From positions 1 to 64,000 of the forward strand of contig NZ_BJND01000026.1 of the NCBI RefSeq assembly GCF_006539505.1: a stretch of DNA of 64,000 bases, read 5' to 3'. The position numbers were made by a program, and so were the translations under genes. This document shows, piece by piece, positions 24,025 through 31,929 of this stretch (positions are counted from its first letter, which is position 1; each line of letters opens with the position of its first letter). The DNA comes from Streptomyces spinoverrucosus (GTDB lineage: Bacteria > Actinomycetota > Actinomycetes > Streptomycetales > Streptomycetaceae). The notes beneath the pieces were generated by a model that worked only from the letters and a program-made list of their open reading frames with translations, searched no databases and was not told the DNA's origin.

Positions 24025-25400
24025 TGGGGCTCACCACCTGCCAGTACGTGAAGCGGGTCGCCGTTGCAGGAGACCGCGGCGGCGTGCATCGCGCTGATCC
24101 GCGCGAACTGTTCGGTCCGCGGCAGTGCCTTGAGGTCCTGCCACACCGGGCGGGCCAGGTCGAGCTGGTCGCGGACGGAGTGCACGGTGCCGCCGAGCGG
24201 TCTGAGGTCCCCGAGGACCCAGCCCGCCGCGACGCTCTGCGCGGCGATCTCCCCGGTCGTGCCGCTCTCGCTTGCGCTGCGGGCGAAGCACGTCGGCGCC
24301 ATGCCCTGGGCGACCAGGGCCCGGGTCAGCTCCTCGCCCTTCGCGGTGTCGAACACCCCGTCGTCGAAGTCGACGAGCACGGCGTCGCGGGGCCGTTCCG
24401 GCGTGGCCATCTGCGCCCGTAGGGCGGTGCTCTCATGGATCGAGACGGGCGCCTGGCTGCCCAGGGCGTCGTGCAGCAGACGCAGCGCCTTCCGGCCCGG
24501 AGCCGCGAGGTCGTCGAGCCGTGCCTGGTGCGCCTTGGTCACGCACACCGGGCCGTCGCACACCAGCGCGGCGGCGGCCTCGTCGACGACGTACGTCCGG
24601 CGTGGGTCGGAGGGGAGGACGAGCAGGGCGATCGCCGCGCCCGCCAGGACGGGCGTCAGGGCGAGCAGCCGGGTGCGCGGGGTCGCGGCGGCCAGCAGGG
24701 CGAAGCCCGTCGCGGCCATGCCGAGCAGCCAGATCGTCTGCCCGAGATGCACGGCGGGCGAGAGCGTGAGGAGCACCTCGCTCACCTGTGCCACCGCCGG
24801 TGACAGCGGCGCGATGCGGCTCGGCACCGTGGCCGTCGGCACCGCCAACTCCGTCGCCTGCTGCAGGAGAGTGGTGAACAGGAAGGCGGCCACGGCCAGC
24901 GCCGGCGGGATGAGCGGGGACGGCAGCGCCCGCGCGACCCCCATGCCCAGCACCGCCCCCGCGACGAGCGAGAGTGCCCCCACCAGCGAGATCGGCAGCC
25001 ATCCGAGGTGTGTGTACTCGGCGCCGGCCAGTACTTGGACCGCGCCCTGGAGGACAAAGAGGGCGAAGGCGGAGGCCAGCGTGATCGCCGTCGTACCCGC
25101 CAGTGCGGCCGCGCGGTGCCAGGCGGGCCGCGGTGTGCTCGTCAGCAGCTCGGACATCTTCGAGCGGTGGTCGCGCAGGCCCTGGAGCGCCCCGAGCCCT
25201 ACGGCGAGCGGCCACAGGAAGACCAGCAGGGTGCGGGTCCACAGGGCCATGGACGTCCACTGGGCCGTCCACAGCGCGGTGCCCTTCCACCAGGGACCGC
25301 TCAGCAGGTACAGGAACGCCAGCGCGGTCACCAGGACCACGGCACCGGCCCACGGGGCGACGGAGCGCCTCAGTTCGATGCGCAGGACGCGGATGTTCAC
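24021..25400 (-). CDS. ABC transporter membrane protein with C-terminal extracytoplasmic domain
   Basis: A 459-aa protein. About six helices in the first 260 residues include LVTALAFLYLLSGPWW, LVFLWPLAVGLGAL and VLLTLSPAVHLGQTIWLLGM. A soluble domain of about 190 residues follows, with four Cys (VCDGPVCVTKA, PTCFARS, VSCNGDP) that suggests an oxidised extracellular location. The GTG at 25400 overlaps the ATPase stop (GTGA) and has AAGGGG six bases upstream; a TTG one codon earlier is less likely. It is the main permease partner for the ATPase at 25397-26203. The C-terminal domain is not a family I recognise. Confidence 0.82.
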   Translation of the reverse strand: MNIRVLRIELRRSVAPWAGAVVLVTALAFLYLLSGPWWKGTALWTAQWTSMALWTRTLLVFLWPLAVGLGALQGLRDHRSKMSELLTSTPRPAWHRAAALAGTTAITLASAFALFVLQGAVQVLAGAEYTHLGWLPISLVGALSLVAGAVLGMGVARALPSPLIPPALAVAAFLFTTLLQQATELAVPTATVPSRIAPLSPAVAQVSEVLLTLSPAVHLGQTIWLLGMAATGFALLAAATPRTRLLALTPVLAGAAIALLVLPSDPRRTYVVDEAAAALVCDGPVCVTKAHQARLDDLAAPGRKALRLLHDALGSQAPVSIHESTALRAQMATPERPRDAVLVDFDDGVFDTAKGEELTRALVAQGMAPTCFARSASESGTTGEIAAQSVAAGWVLGDLRPLGGTVHSVRDQLDLARPVWQDLKALPRTEQFARISAMHAAAVSCNGDPLHVLAGGEPQ

Positions 25401-26203
25401 CAAGTGCCCCTTTCCTGCGCGGGGTTGAGCAGCATCGCCGAATAGCCGCGCTCCAGCGGGCTGTCACCCTCGTGCTCCGGGCCGCCCACCGAGGCCAGTT
25501 CGTCCGGCGGGCCCTGGAAGACCAGCCGGCCCTCGGCGAAGAGCACCACGTCGGTGCAGGCGGCGGCGACGTCCTCGACCAGGTGGGTGGAGACGACCAC
25601 ACAGGTGTCCGTGCCCAACTCCTGCAACAGCTCGCGGAAGCGCAGCCGCTGCGCCGGGTCCAGGCCGACCGTCGGCTCGTCCAGCAGCAGGATCGACGGG
25701 TCGTTGACGATGGCCTGGGCGATGCCGACCCGCCGCACCATGCCGCCCGACAGGGCCTTCATCTTCTCGTCGGCGCGGTCCGCCAGGCCCACCCGCTCCA
25801 CGGCGCGTTGCACCGCCGCCGGGATGTCCGCCTTGGGGACCTCCTTCAGCCAGGCCATGTACTCGACGAACTCGCGTACCGTGAAGCGCTTGTAGTAGCC
25901 GAACTCCTGCGGCAGGTAGCCGATCCGGCGGCGCAGCGCACGGTACTCGCCCAGGCCGCCCGTGGATTCGCCGAGCAGCTCCAGGGTGCCCTCGGTGGGG
26001 CGCAGTACGGTGGCCAGCGTCCGGATGAGGGTGGTCTTGCCCGCCCCGTTGGGGCCGAGGAGGCCGTGGATGCCGGTGCCCAGCGACAGGTCGAGCCCGT
26101 CGACGGCCATCCGGTTCCTGCCGACCCTGACCTTCAACCCTGCGGCCCGGATCTCCCAGGCGTAGGACGTCGGTGCGATGTCGGCCGCGTTCACCGCGGG
26201 CAT
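25397..26203 (-). CDS. ABC transporter ATP-binding protein
   Basis: A 268-aa ATPase: Walker A GPNGAGKTT, Q-loop LPQEFGYY, signature LSGGMVRR, Walker B ILLLDEPTVGLDP, switch STHLVEDV. It resembles the CcmA/bacitracin-type ATPases that pair with multi-helix permeases. Start ATG at 26203 has AAGGAAG five bases upstream; an ATG at 26221, three bases after the anti-sigma stop, has no ribosome binding site. Flanked upstream by the anti-sigma gene and downstream by the permease (GTGA overlap). Confidence 0.92.
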   Translation of the reverse strand: MPAVNAADIAPTSYAWEIRAAGLKVRVGRNRMAVDGLDLSLGTGIHGLLGPNGAGKTTLIRTLATVLRPTEGTLELLGESTGGLGEYRALRRRIGYLPQEFGYYKRFTVREFVEYMAWLKEVPKADIPAAVQRAVERVGLADRADEKMKALSGGMVRRVGIAQAIVNDPSILLLDEPTVGLDPAQRLRFRELLQELGTDTCVVVSTHLVEDVAAACTDVVLFAEGRLVFQGPPDELASVGGPEHEGDSPLERGYSAMLLNPAQERGTW

Positions 26204-26223
26204 CAATTCTTCCTTTCCCATGG

Positions 26224-27042
26224 TCACTTGTGCGCTCCCAGCACGGAGTACGCGCCCCTGCGGGCGAGCACGACACCGATGCCGAGCGCGAGGATCAGCC
26301 CCCACACGGGCAGGCCGCCCGTCTGCAGGGCGAAGGTCGTACGGCTCGTGGCGAGCGTCGGCGCCACGATGACGGCGGCCCATACGGCGGTCAGCGCGAC
26401 GGCGGCACGGGTCACCCCGACGACGCCGCCGAGCGCCAGGGTCGTCGAGGTGAAGGCCAGGCAGGGCAGCAGCCACTGGGCCACCATCACGCCCGTCAGC
26501 CATCCGCCCACCAGCAGCGCGGGGACGGTCACGACGAGCACGGACGCGGTGCGCCGCAGCACCAGATAGAGCCCGGCCCTGGGCACCGAGGCCGTCAGCT
26601 CGTACGCCGGGTCCAGGCCGCGCGACCAGGACGCCGCGACGCCGAGCACGGGCAGGACCGGGGCGAGCAGCAGCACCGGGGAGACCTCGCCGTAGCCGAC
26701 GTCGGCCAGGTCGAGCAGCAGCGCGAGCAGGGTCACGCTCGTGACCATGGCCAGCCACGGCACCATCGTGGGCGTCATCCACCTCGACAGCCGTGCCGAC
26801 CAGCGCCGGTGACGCGGCAGCGGGGCGGTGGCCGCCAGGTGGGGTTCGAGGCCGGACCACACGGTGTCGACCAGCGCCGCCACGGCGGGTGCCTCGGCCG
26901 TGACGGCGGCCGACAGCCGCTCCCGGCACACCCCGCACGCCTCCAGATGGGCCTCCAGGGCCCACAACTCGTCGGCGGCGAGGTCCGTGCCGCCGCGGGC
27001 GTAACCGTCGATGATCCGCATCGACGCGTGCTCCACGCTCAT
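26224..27042 (-). CDS. Membrane-bound zinc-type anti-sigma factor
   Basis: A 272-aa protein. The cytoplasmic N-terminal ZAS-like domain carries His32, Cys36 and Cys39 in HxxxCxxC (AHLEACGVC). About six membrane helices follow from residue 95, an unusually large membrane part for an anti-sigma factor, which normally has one helix. Start ATG at 27042 overlaps the ECF sigma stop (ATGA), the standard sigma/anti-sigma arrangement. It is inferred to hold the sigma factor at the membrane and to sense envelope state or the flux of the ABC transporter encoded next. Confidence 0.85.
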   Translation of the reverse strand: MSVEHASMRIIDGYARGGTDLAADELWALEAHLEACGVCRERLSAAVTAEAPAVAALVDTVWSGLEPHLAATAPLPRHRRWSARLSRWMTPTMVPWLAMVTSVTLLALLLDLADVGYGEVSPVLLLAPVLPVLGVAASWSRGLDPAYELTASVPRAGLYLVLRRTASVLVVTVPALLVGGWLTGVMVAQWLLPCLAFTSTTLALGGVVGVTRAAVALTAVWAAVIVAPTLATSRTTFALQTGGLPVWGLILALGIGVVLARRGAYSVLGAHK

Positions 27043-27599
27043 GCCAGCGCCTTTCGCATCGCGATCCGGGCCCGGCGGGCACGGGTCTTGACCGTGCCCT
27101 CGGGGAGTCCGAGCAGTGCGGCGGTCTCCCGGACGGACAGCCCGTCGAGCACCATGGCCTGCAGTACCTGCCTCAGTTCGGGCGCGAGGCGCCGCAGCGC
27201 GTCGCCGACGTCACCGCAGACGGTCGCCGCGAGCGCCTCCTCCTCGGCGGCGGGGGCCGCGTCGGGCAGAGCGGCGGCCGTAGGCGGTTCGGCGTGGTGG
27301 GCCCTGCGCCGGAAGGCGTCGACGAGGCGGCGCGCCGCGATCGTCCACAACCAGCCGACGGCCGTCCCTCCGACGGCGGTCCCGGCGAACGCGCCCGCCG
27401 CGCGCCACACCGCCAGATACGTCTCCTGCATGACCTCGGCGACGATCTGCTCGTCCGCGCAGCGCCGGCGCAGCCGCACCGCCAGCCACGGCGACGTACG
27501 CCGGTACAGCTCCTCGAACGAGGCACGGTCGCCCTTGGCCACCAGCCGGACGAGACGCTCCTCGTCCAGCTCGCCCGGTGCCTTCCTGACTGATCTCAC
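27039..27599 (-). CDS. ECF-type RNA polymerase sigma factor
   Basis: A 186-aa sigma-70 family protein with region 2 (SFEELYRRTSPWLAVRLRR, then EVMQETYLAVWRAA) and region 4 (RQVLQAMVLDGLSVRETAAL, then GLPEGTVKTRARRAR). The linker between them is Ala-rich. GTG at 27599 is preceded by AGAGG at short distance. An upstream ATG at 27707 would add 36 residues with no sigma homology and overlap the promoter of the divergent response regulator, so it is rejected. First gene of a five-gene operon (sigma, anti-sigma, ATPase, two membrane proteins). It probably activates its own operon promoter. Confidence 0.88.
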   Translation of the reverse strand: MRSVRKAPGELDEERLVRLVAKGDRASFEELYRRTSPWLAVRLRRRCADEQIVAEVMQETYLAVWRAAGAFAGTAVGGTAVGWLWTIAARRLVDAFRRRAHHAEPPTAAALPDAAPAAEEEALAATVCGDVGDALRRLAPELRQVLQAMVLDGLSVRETAALLGLPEGTVKTRARRARIAMRKALA

Positions 27600-27748
27600 A
27601 CCCTCTAGACGGCCGTCCTGGACAACGGGTTTTCGCTCCGGCGTGATCCCCGTCACATGGAGACATGCGGATATCAGGAAGTTGTGAGGGTGTGGGAAGC
27701 CCCGCAACCAGCCCTGGACACCGACCAGCCGCGCTTAGAGTCGGCCAC

Positions 27749-28438
27749 GTGTGCGCACATATTCTGGTCGCGGAAGACGACGCCATGCAGGCCGAGCTCA
27801 TACGACGGCTGCTGCTCCGGGAGGGTCACACCTGCGTCGTGGTCTCCGACGGGCGGGCCGCGATCGACGAGGCCGCGCGACGCAGGCCCGACCTGGTCGT
27901 CCTGGACCTGATGCTGCCCAAGGTCGACGGTCTCGGCGTATGCCGTGTGCTGCGGCAGAACGGGGACGTACCCGTTCTCATGCTCACCGCCCGCTCCACC
28001 GAGGACGACGTACTGCTCGGCCTCGAGATCGGCGCGGACGACTACATGACCAAGCCCTACAGCCCACGCGAACTGATGGCCCGCATACGCACCGTGCTGC
28101 GCCGCACCCTCCGCCCCACCGAGAACTCCCCCCTGCTGCGCGCGGGCGGCATCACCGTCGATCCCGCACGGCACGAGGTCACCTGCGACGGCGTCCCCGT
28201 CCTGTGCACACCGGGCGAGTTCGCCATCCTCCAGGCCATGGCCGAGGCACCCGACCGTGTCTTCTCGCGTCGTCAACTGCTGCAGCACACCCGGGGCCAC
28301 GACCGCGCCTCCACCGAGCGCGCCATCGACGTACACATCATGAACCTGCGCAAGAAGATCGAGGCCGACCCGCGCAGACCGGTCCGGCTGCTGACCGTCT
28401 TCGGCGTCGGCTACAAGCTCACCGGGCAGCCGTCATGA
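27749..28438 (+). CDS. OmpR/PhoB-family response regulator
   Basis: A 229-aa regulator. The receiver domain has acidic pocket EDD near residues 9-11, phospho-Asp in VVLDLMLPK, Thr in MLTARS and Lys in TKPYS. The C-terminal winged-helix DNA-binding domain has EFAILQAMAEAPDRVFSRRQ and ends VFGVGYKL. The GTG at 27749 is chosen because the first strand (CAHILVAEDD) begins there; an upstream ATG at 27665 adds a Pro/Gly-rich non-domain segment. It overlaps the sensor kinase start (ATGA), so the pair is coupled. It is divergent from the ECF sigma gene. Confidence 0.95.
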   Translation: MCAHILVAEDDAMQAELIRRLLLREGHTCVVVSDGRAAIDEAARRRPDLVVLDLMLPKVDGLGVCRVLRQNGDVPVLMLTARSTEDDVLLGLEIGADDYMTKPYSPRELMARIRTVLRRTLRPTENSPLLRAGGITVDPARHEVTCDGVPVLCTPGEFAILQAMAEAPDRVFSRRQLLQHTRGHDRASTERAIDVHIMNLRKKIEADPRRPVRLLTVFGVGYKLTGQPS

Positions 28439-30252
28439 CGCCTGGTCCCCGCATCCCCTGGCACAAGAGCCTGCTGGTGCGGCTGCTCCTCACGTCCATC
28501 GCCATCGCCGTGGTCTCCGTGGGCGCCACCGCCTGGCTGGCCGTGCAGACCACCACGCGGGCCATCCAGGAAGAGCGCGGGCAGGTGCTCTCCGACGACA
28601 CCGACATCCTGCGCCGGCTCAGTGGCTTCGCCGCGACCCACGCCGACTGGGACGGCGTGCAGTCGCAGGTGCGCGACCTCTCCCGCACCATGGGGCGGCG
28701 CATCGCCCTGACGACAGAGGCAGGACACACCATCGCCGACTCCGCCGCCCCCGGCACCGCCCTGCCCGCCCGCGCCTCGGCCACCGTCGACCCGCTGAAC
28801 ACCGACACCTACACCGAACCGGGCGCCCAGCTCGCCGGGATCGACCCGCGGGCGGTGGGGCCGTATCTGCTCCCCGCGGCAGAACGGGTACGGGTGAAGG
28901 CGCTCGCCGAGAAGCGCCTGGCATGCGTGCGCAGGTATGGGGGCGACGGCAGCATCCGGCAGCTGCCCAGTGGCCGCACCGTGCTCATCGCCGACGGCGG
29001 AGAGGCGTCCGTGCCCCTGCAGTGCGCGGACGGAGCGCTCAACACCCCCACCCGCACCGAGCAGAAGGCACTGGACGAACTCAACTCTCTGACCGCCCCC
29101 TGCCTCGGCCGGGACGGCGAGATGAAGCGGGCAGTCATCCCGCCGGTCGGAATCGGAGTCGATTTCCTGCCCGGCCCCACCGCTGCGGCCGACGATTCCG
29201 GCCGCCGCCAGACGCAGGAGTGTGTCGACGACGCGCGCCGCACCCAACTCGACCCGTACGTCGCCCCCAGAGCGAGGCTCTATCTGGGCGCCCTCGGCCA
29301 ACAGCCCCCGGGCTTCGACCTCTCCACCGCCAACAAGGCCAAGATCGTCGGCGTCGCAGGGCTGGTCCTCGTCGTGACGGTCGCCACGACCACAGTGGTC
29401 GCGATCCGCCTCGTCCGTCCCCTGCGAGCCCTGACGGCCGCGGCCCGGCAGCCGCCGCAGCGGCACACCCGCGTCGCGGTCACCACCAAGGACGAGACCG
29501 GCTACCTGGCGGCCGCCTTCAACGACCTCACCACCCGCCGCGAACAGTTGGAAGCCCAGCGCAAGGCCATGGTCAGCGACATCGCCCACGAGCTGCGGAC
29601 CCCGCTGACCAATATCCGCGGCTGGCTGGAGGTCACCCGCGACGGGCTGCTCGAACCGGACCCGGAGCTCATCGCCTCCCTGCACGACGAGGCACTGCTC
29701 CTGCAGCACATCATCGACGATCTGCAGGACCTCGCCGCCGCCGACGCCGGCACCCTGGCACTGCACCGCGAACCCGTACGCGCGGACGACCTCGTCGCCC
29801 AGACGGTGTCGGCCCACCGCGCCCGGGCCGAGTCCTCGGGCATCCGCCTGTGCACCCACACCGATCCCGACCTCGGCCTGGACGCCGACCCGGTGAGGAT
29901 GCGGCAGGTCCTGGGCAACCTGACCGCCAACGCGCTACGGCATACCCCGGCGGGCGGCACGGTCACCCTCACCGCCCGACAAGCCGGCGACATGGCCGTC
30001 CTCACCGTCCAGGACACGGGCAGCGGCATCGCCGCCGACGACCTTCCCCACGTCTTCGAGCGCTTCTGGCGGGCCGAGAAGTCCCGCAGCCGACGCACCG
30101 GCGGCAGCGGCCTGGGCCTGTCCATCGTCCGCCAGTTCGTCGAGGCACACGAGGGGACCGTCACCGTGGACAGTGAGCCCGGGAAGGGGTGCCTGTTCAC
30201 CATCCGCCTCCCGCAGGCCCGGGACGCAGACCGTAACGAGTGTGACGGCTGA
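28435..30252 (+). CDS. Sensor histidine kinase with large Cys-containing extracytoplasmic domain
   Basis: A 605-aa membrane kinase. Helix 1 is at about 14-38. An extracytoplasmic sensor of about 260 residues (about 40-300) contains four Cys (164, 197, 223, 263), likely disulfide bonded. Helix 2 is at about 303-325, then HAMP. The HisKA domain has His385 in SDIAHELRTP; the ATPase has N box GNLTANALRH, G1 DTGSGIA, F box FERFWR and G2 GGSGLGLSI. Start ATG overlaps the response regulator stop. It should phosphorylate that regulator. The sensor domain is longer than in most OmpR-type partners and its signal is unknown. It is convergent with the regulator at 30273, 20 bp apart. Confidence 0.93.
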   Translation: MTPGPRIPWHKSLLVRLLLTSIAIAVVSVGATAWLAVQTTTRAIQEERGQVLSDDTDILRRLSGFAATHADWDGVQSQVRDLSRTMGRRIALTTEAGHTIADSAAPGTALPARASATVDPLNTDTYTEPGAQLAGIDPRAVGPYLLPAAERVRVKALAEKRLACVRRYGGDGSIRQLPSGRTVLIADGGEASVPLQCADGALNTPTRTEQKALDELNSLTAPCLGRDGEMKRAVIPPVGIGVDFLPGPTAAADDSGRRQTQECVDDARRTQLDPYVAPRARLYLGALGQQPPGFDLSTANKAKIVGVAGLVLVVTVATTTVVAIRLVRPLRALTAAARQPPQRHTRVAVTTKDETGYLAAAFNDLTTRREQLEAQRKAMVSDIAHELRTPLTNIRGWLEVTRDGLLEPDPELIASLHDEALLLQHIIDDLQDLAAADAGTLALHREPVRADDLVAQTVSAHRARAESSGIRLCTHTDPDLGLDADPVRMRQVLGNLTANALRHTPAGGTVTLTARQAGDMAVLTVQDTGSGIAADDLPHVFERFWRAEKSRSRRTGGSGLGLSIVRQFVEAHEGTVTVDSEPGKGCLFTIRLPQARDADRNECDG

Positions 30253-30272
30253 CCTGCCCCACGCAATGCCGA

Positions 30273-31004
30273 TCACCCACCGCCTGAGGCCGCCTCGGGT
30301 TTCGTGTGGAGGATCTCGCGTGCCTGCTCCGCCGCGCGGATGGTGCTCTCGCTGACGAAGTCGAGGAAGCGGGCGATGTTCTCGAAGCGGGCGCCGGCGG
30401 GGGTGTGAGGGCCGAGGACACCGACGCCCTGCCGGGCGGTCTCGACGATCTGGTTGATGGCACGGGCGCTGGCCATCATCGACTCGTACCAGACGTCGTC
30501 GTCGACCACGTAGCGCTCGCGGCGGCCTTCGTCGCGCTCCCGACGGACCATGCCCTGGCTTTCGAGGAACGCGATCGCCTTGGAGACGGACGCCGGGCTG
30601 ACATCGAGGCGTTGGACGAGTTCGGACGCGGTGAGGCTGCCGGAGTCGGTGAGGCTGAGGGCGGCCTGGATCCGGGCCATCATCTTGGGCATGCCCGACT
30701 GCATCATGACGGTGATGAACGTGTCCTCGTACGCGCGGACCGCCTCGGCGTCGCGCCCGTAGGCCTGCGCGGGCGCCTCCGGCCCCCGGGGCGCGGCCTG
30801 CCTGCGCCGGTGGGCGCGGCGTTCGGTGGCGCGGTGGGCGAGGTCGGCGCGGTAGGCGGTGGGGCCGCCGTTGCGCATCACCTCACGCGTGATCGTCGAG
30901 GTCGGACGGTCGAGACGTCTGGCGATCTCCGCGTAGGCGAGGCCGTCGGCCAGCCCCAGCGCGATCTGCTGACGTTCCTGCTGGGTGAGCCTGCCTCCCG
31001 GCAT
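30273..31004 (-). CDS. Regulator with IS30-type HTH fused to a MarR/GbsR-like winged helix
   Basis: A 243-aa protein. Residues about 5-50 (LTQQERQQIALGLADGLAYA, then RRLDRPTSTITREVMRNGG) are an HTH_38-type domain of the kind found in IS30 transposases. A basic linker (RATERRAHRRRQ) follows, then a MarR/GbsR winged helix (LTASELVQRLDVSPASVSKA, ERYVVDDDVW). No transposase catalytic domain is present, so it is not a mobile element. The ATG at 31004 has GGAG six bases upstream; an earlier in-frame ATG at 31208 would cross the operator region. It is divergent from the DUF4097/ABC operon, which it very likely represses through the TTGCAA sites between them. Confidence 0.85.
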   Translation of the reverse strand: MPGGRLTQQERQQIALGLADGLAYAEIARRLDRPTSTITREVMRNGGPTAYRADLAHRATERRAHRRRQAAPRGPEAPAQAYGRDAEAVRAYEDTFITVMMQSGMPKMMARIQAALSLTDSGSLTASELVQRLDVSPASVSKAIAFLESQGMVRRERDEGRRERYVVDDDVWYESMMASARAINQIVETARQGVGVLGPHTPAGARFENIARFLDFVSESTIRAAEQAREILHTKPEAASGGG

Positions 31005-31058
31005 CGCGATCTCCTTCGTACTCCTTGAAGACCTCCAGTGTAGCGTTCTCCGCTCAAT

Positions 31059-31115
31059 CATTGCAACGGGCAGTCGAGCTGATGTTGCGTTAAGTTCAGA
31101 ACCGTTGCAACGATT
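31059..31115. promoter_or_regulatory. Palindromic TTGCAA operators between regulator and ABC operon
   Basis: CATTGCAACGG at 31059-31069 and CCGTTGCAACGATT at 31102-31115 are the same motif in opposite orientation, with core CGTTGCAACG palindromic. Related half-sites (GTTGC, GCAAC) recur at 31084-31088, 31147-31152 and 31158-31163 and 31177-31184. The cluster lies in the 224-bp divergent gap, so a dimeric regulator could control both sides. The upstream gene encodes a suitable repressor. Confidence 0.65.
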
Positions 31116-31228
31116 CTCTGGCTCTGACCTGCGCACATGCTGATCGCGTGCAACAAATGCGTTGCCAAATCTATGAACGCAACGTAGCTTTTCCTGTGTC
31201 GGAAACAAGGACCCCGAAGGAGAGCACG

Positions 31229-31900
31229 ATGCAGCAGTTCCACACCACCGCCCCGATCTCCGTCGACCTCGACATCCCCGCGGGACGCATCCGGTTCATC
31301 GCCGCCGACCGGGCCGACACCACGGTCGAGATCCTGCCCGCGGACGCCTCCAAGAGCCGCGACGTGAAGGCGGCGGAGCAGATCACGGTCGCGTACGGCG
31401 ACGGCGTCCTGCGGATCGCGGCCCCGGAGGCCAAGAACCGGATCCTCGGACACACCGGGTCCGTCGAGGTCACCGTCCAGCTGCCCGCCGGCTCCCGCGT
31501 CGAGGCGAAGTCGGCCGGCGCCGAGTTCCGCGGCGTCGGACGACTCGGCGACGTCACCCTCGACGGTGGCTACCGCACGGTCAAGCTCGACGAGGCCGCG
31601 AGCGCCCGCCTCACCGCCCTCGACAGTGACGTCTCGGTCGGCCGCCTGGGCGGCCCCGCGGAGATCAGCACCCAGAGGGGCGACATCCAGGTCGCCGAAG
31701 CCGTGCGCGGCACGGTGACGCTGCGCACCGAGAAGGGTGACATCTCGGTCGGCGCCGCCCGCGGAGTCTCCGCCTCCCTGGACGCCGGCACCAGTTACGG
31801 CCGGATCAACAACTCGCTCAAGAACGACGACGGCGCCGACGCCGCCCTGACCATCCACGCGACCACGTCCTACGGCGACATCACCGCCCGCAGCCTGTAG
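31229..31900 (+). CDS. DUF4097 beta-helix-like protein
   Basis: A 223-aa protein with no signal peptide. It consists of repeated short beta-strand motifs ending in G-D/V (GRLGDVTLDGGYRTVKL, VRGTVTLRTEKGDISVG, TSYGDITARSL), the pattern of DUF4097 right-handed beta-helix proteins. Such proteins commonly accompany DrrAB-type ABC exporters in actinobacteria; a precise function is not known. The ATG at 31229 has AAGGAGAG upstream. It is the first gene of an operon with the ABC ATPase (29-bp gap) and permease, and lies opposite the IS30-HTH/MarR regulator. Confidence 0.85.
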   Translation: MQQFHTTAPISVDLDIPAGRIRFIAADRADTTVEILPADASKSRDVKAAEQITVAYGDGVLRIAAPEAKNRILGHTGSVEVTVQLPAGSRVEAKSAGAEFRGVGRLGDVTLDGGYRTVKLDEAASARLTALDSDVSVGRLGGPAEISTQRGDIQVAEAVRGTVTLRTEKGDISVGAARGVSASLDAGTSYGRINNSLKNDDGADAALTIHATTSYGDITARSL

Positions 31901-31929
31901 TCGCCCGCAGCTTCCGAAGGAGCACCCTC

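Noticed and set aside
23441..24037. Alternative minus-strand frame over the 191-aa membrane protein
   Set aside because: Gly/Arg/Ala-rich without hydrophobic periodicity; the other frame has clear membrane helices and an ATGA overlap.
30273..31004. Insertion-sequence (IS30) transposase
   Set aside because: Only the HTH is of IS30 kind; no DDE catalytic domain or terminal inverted repeats, and a MarR domain follows.
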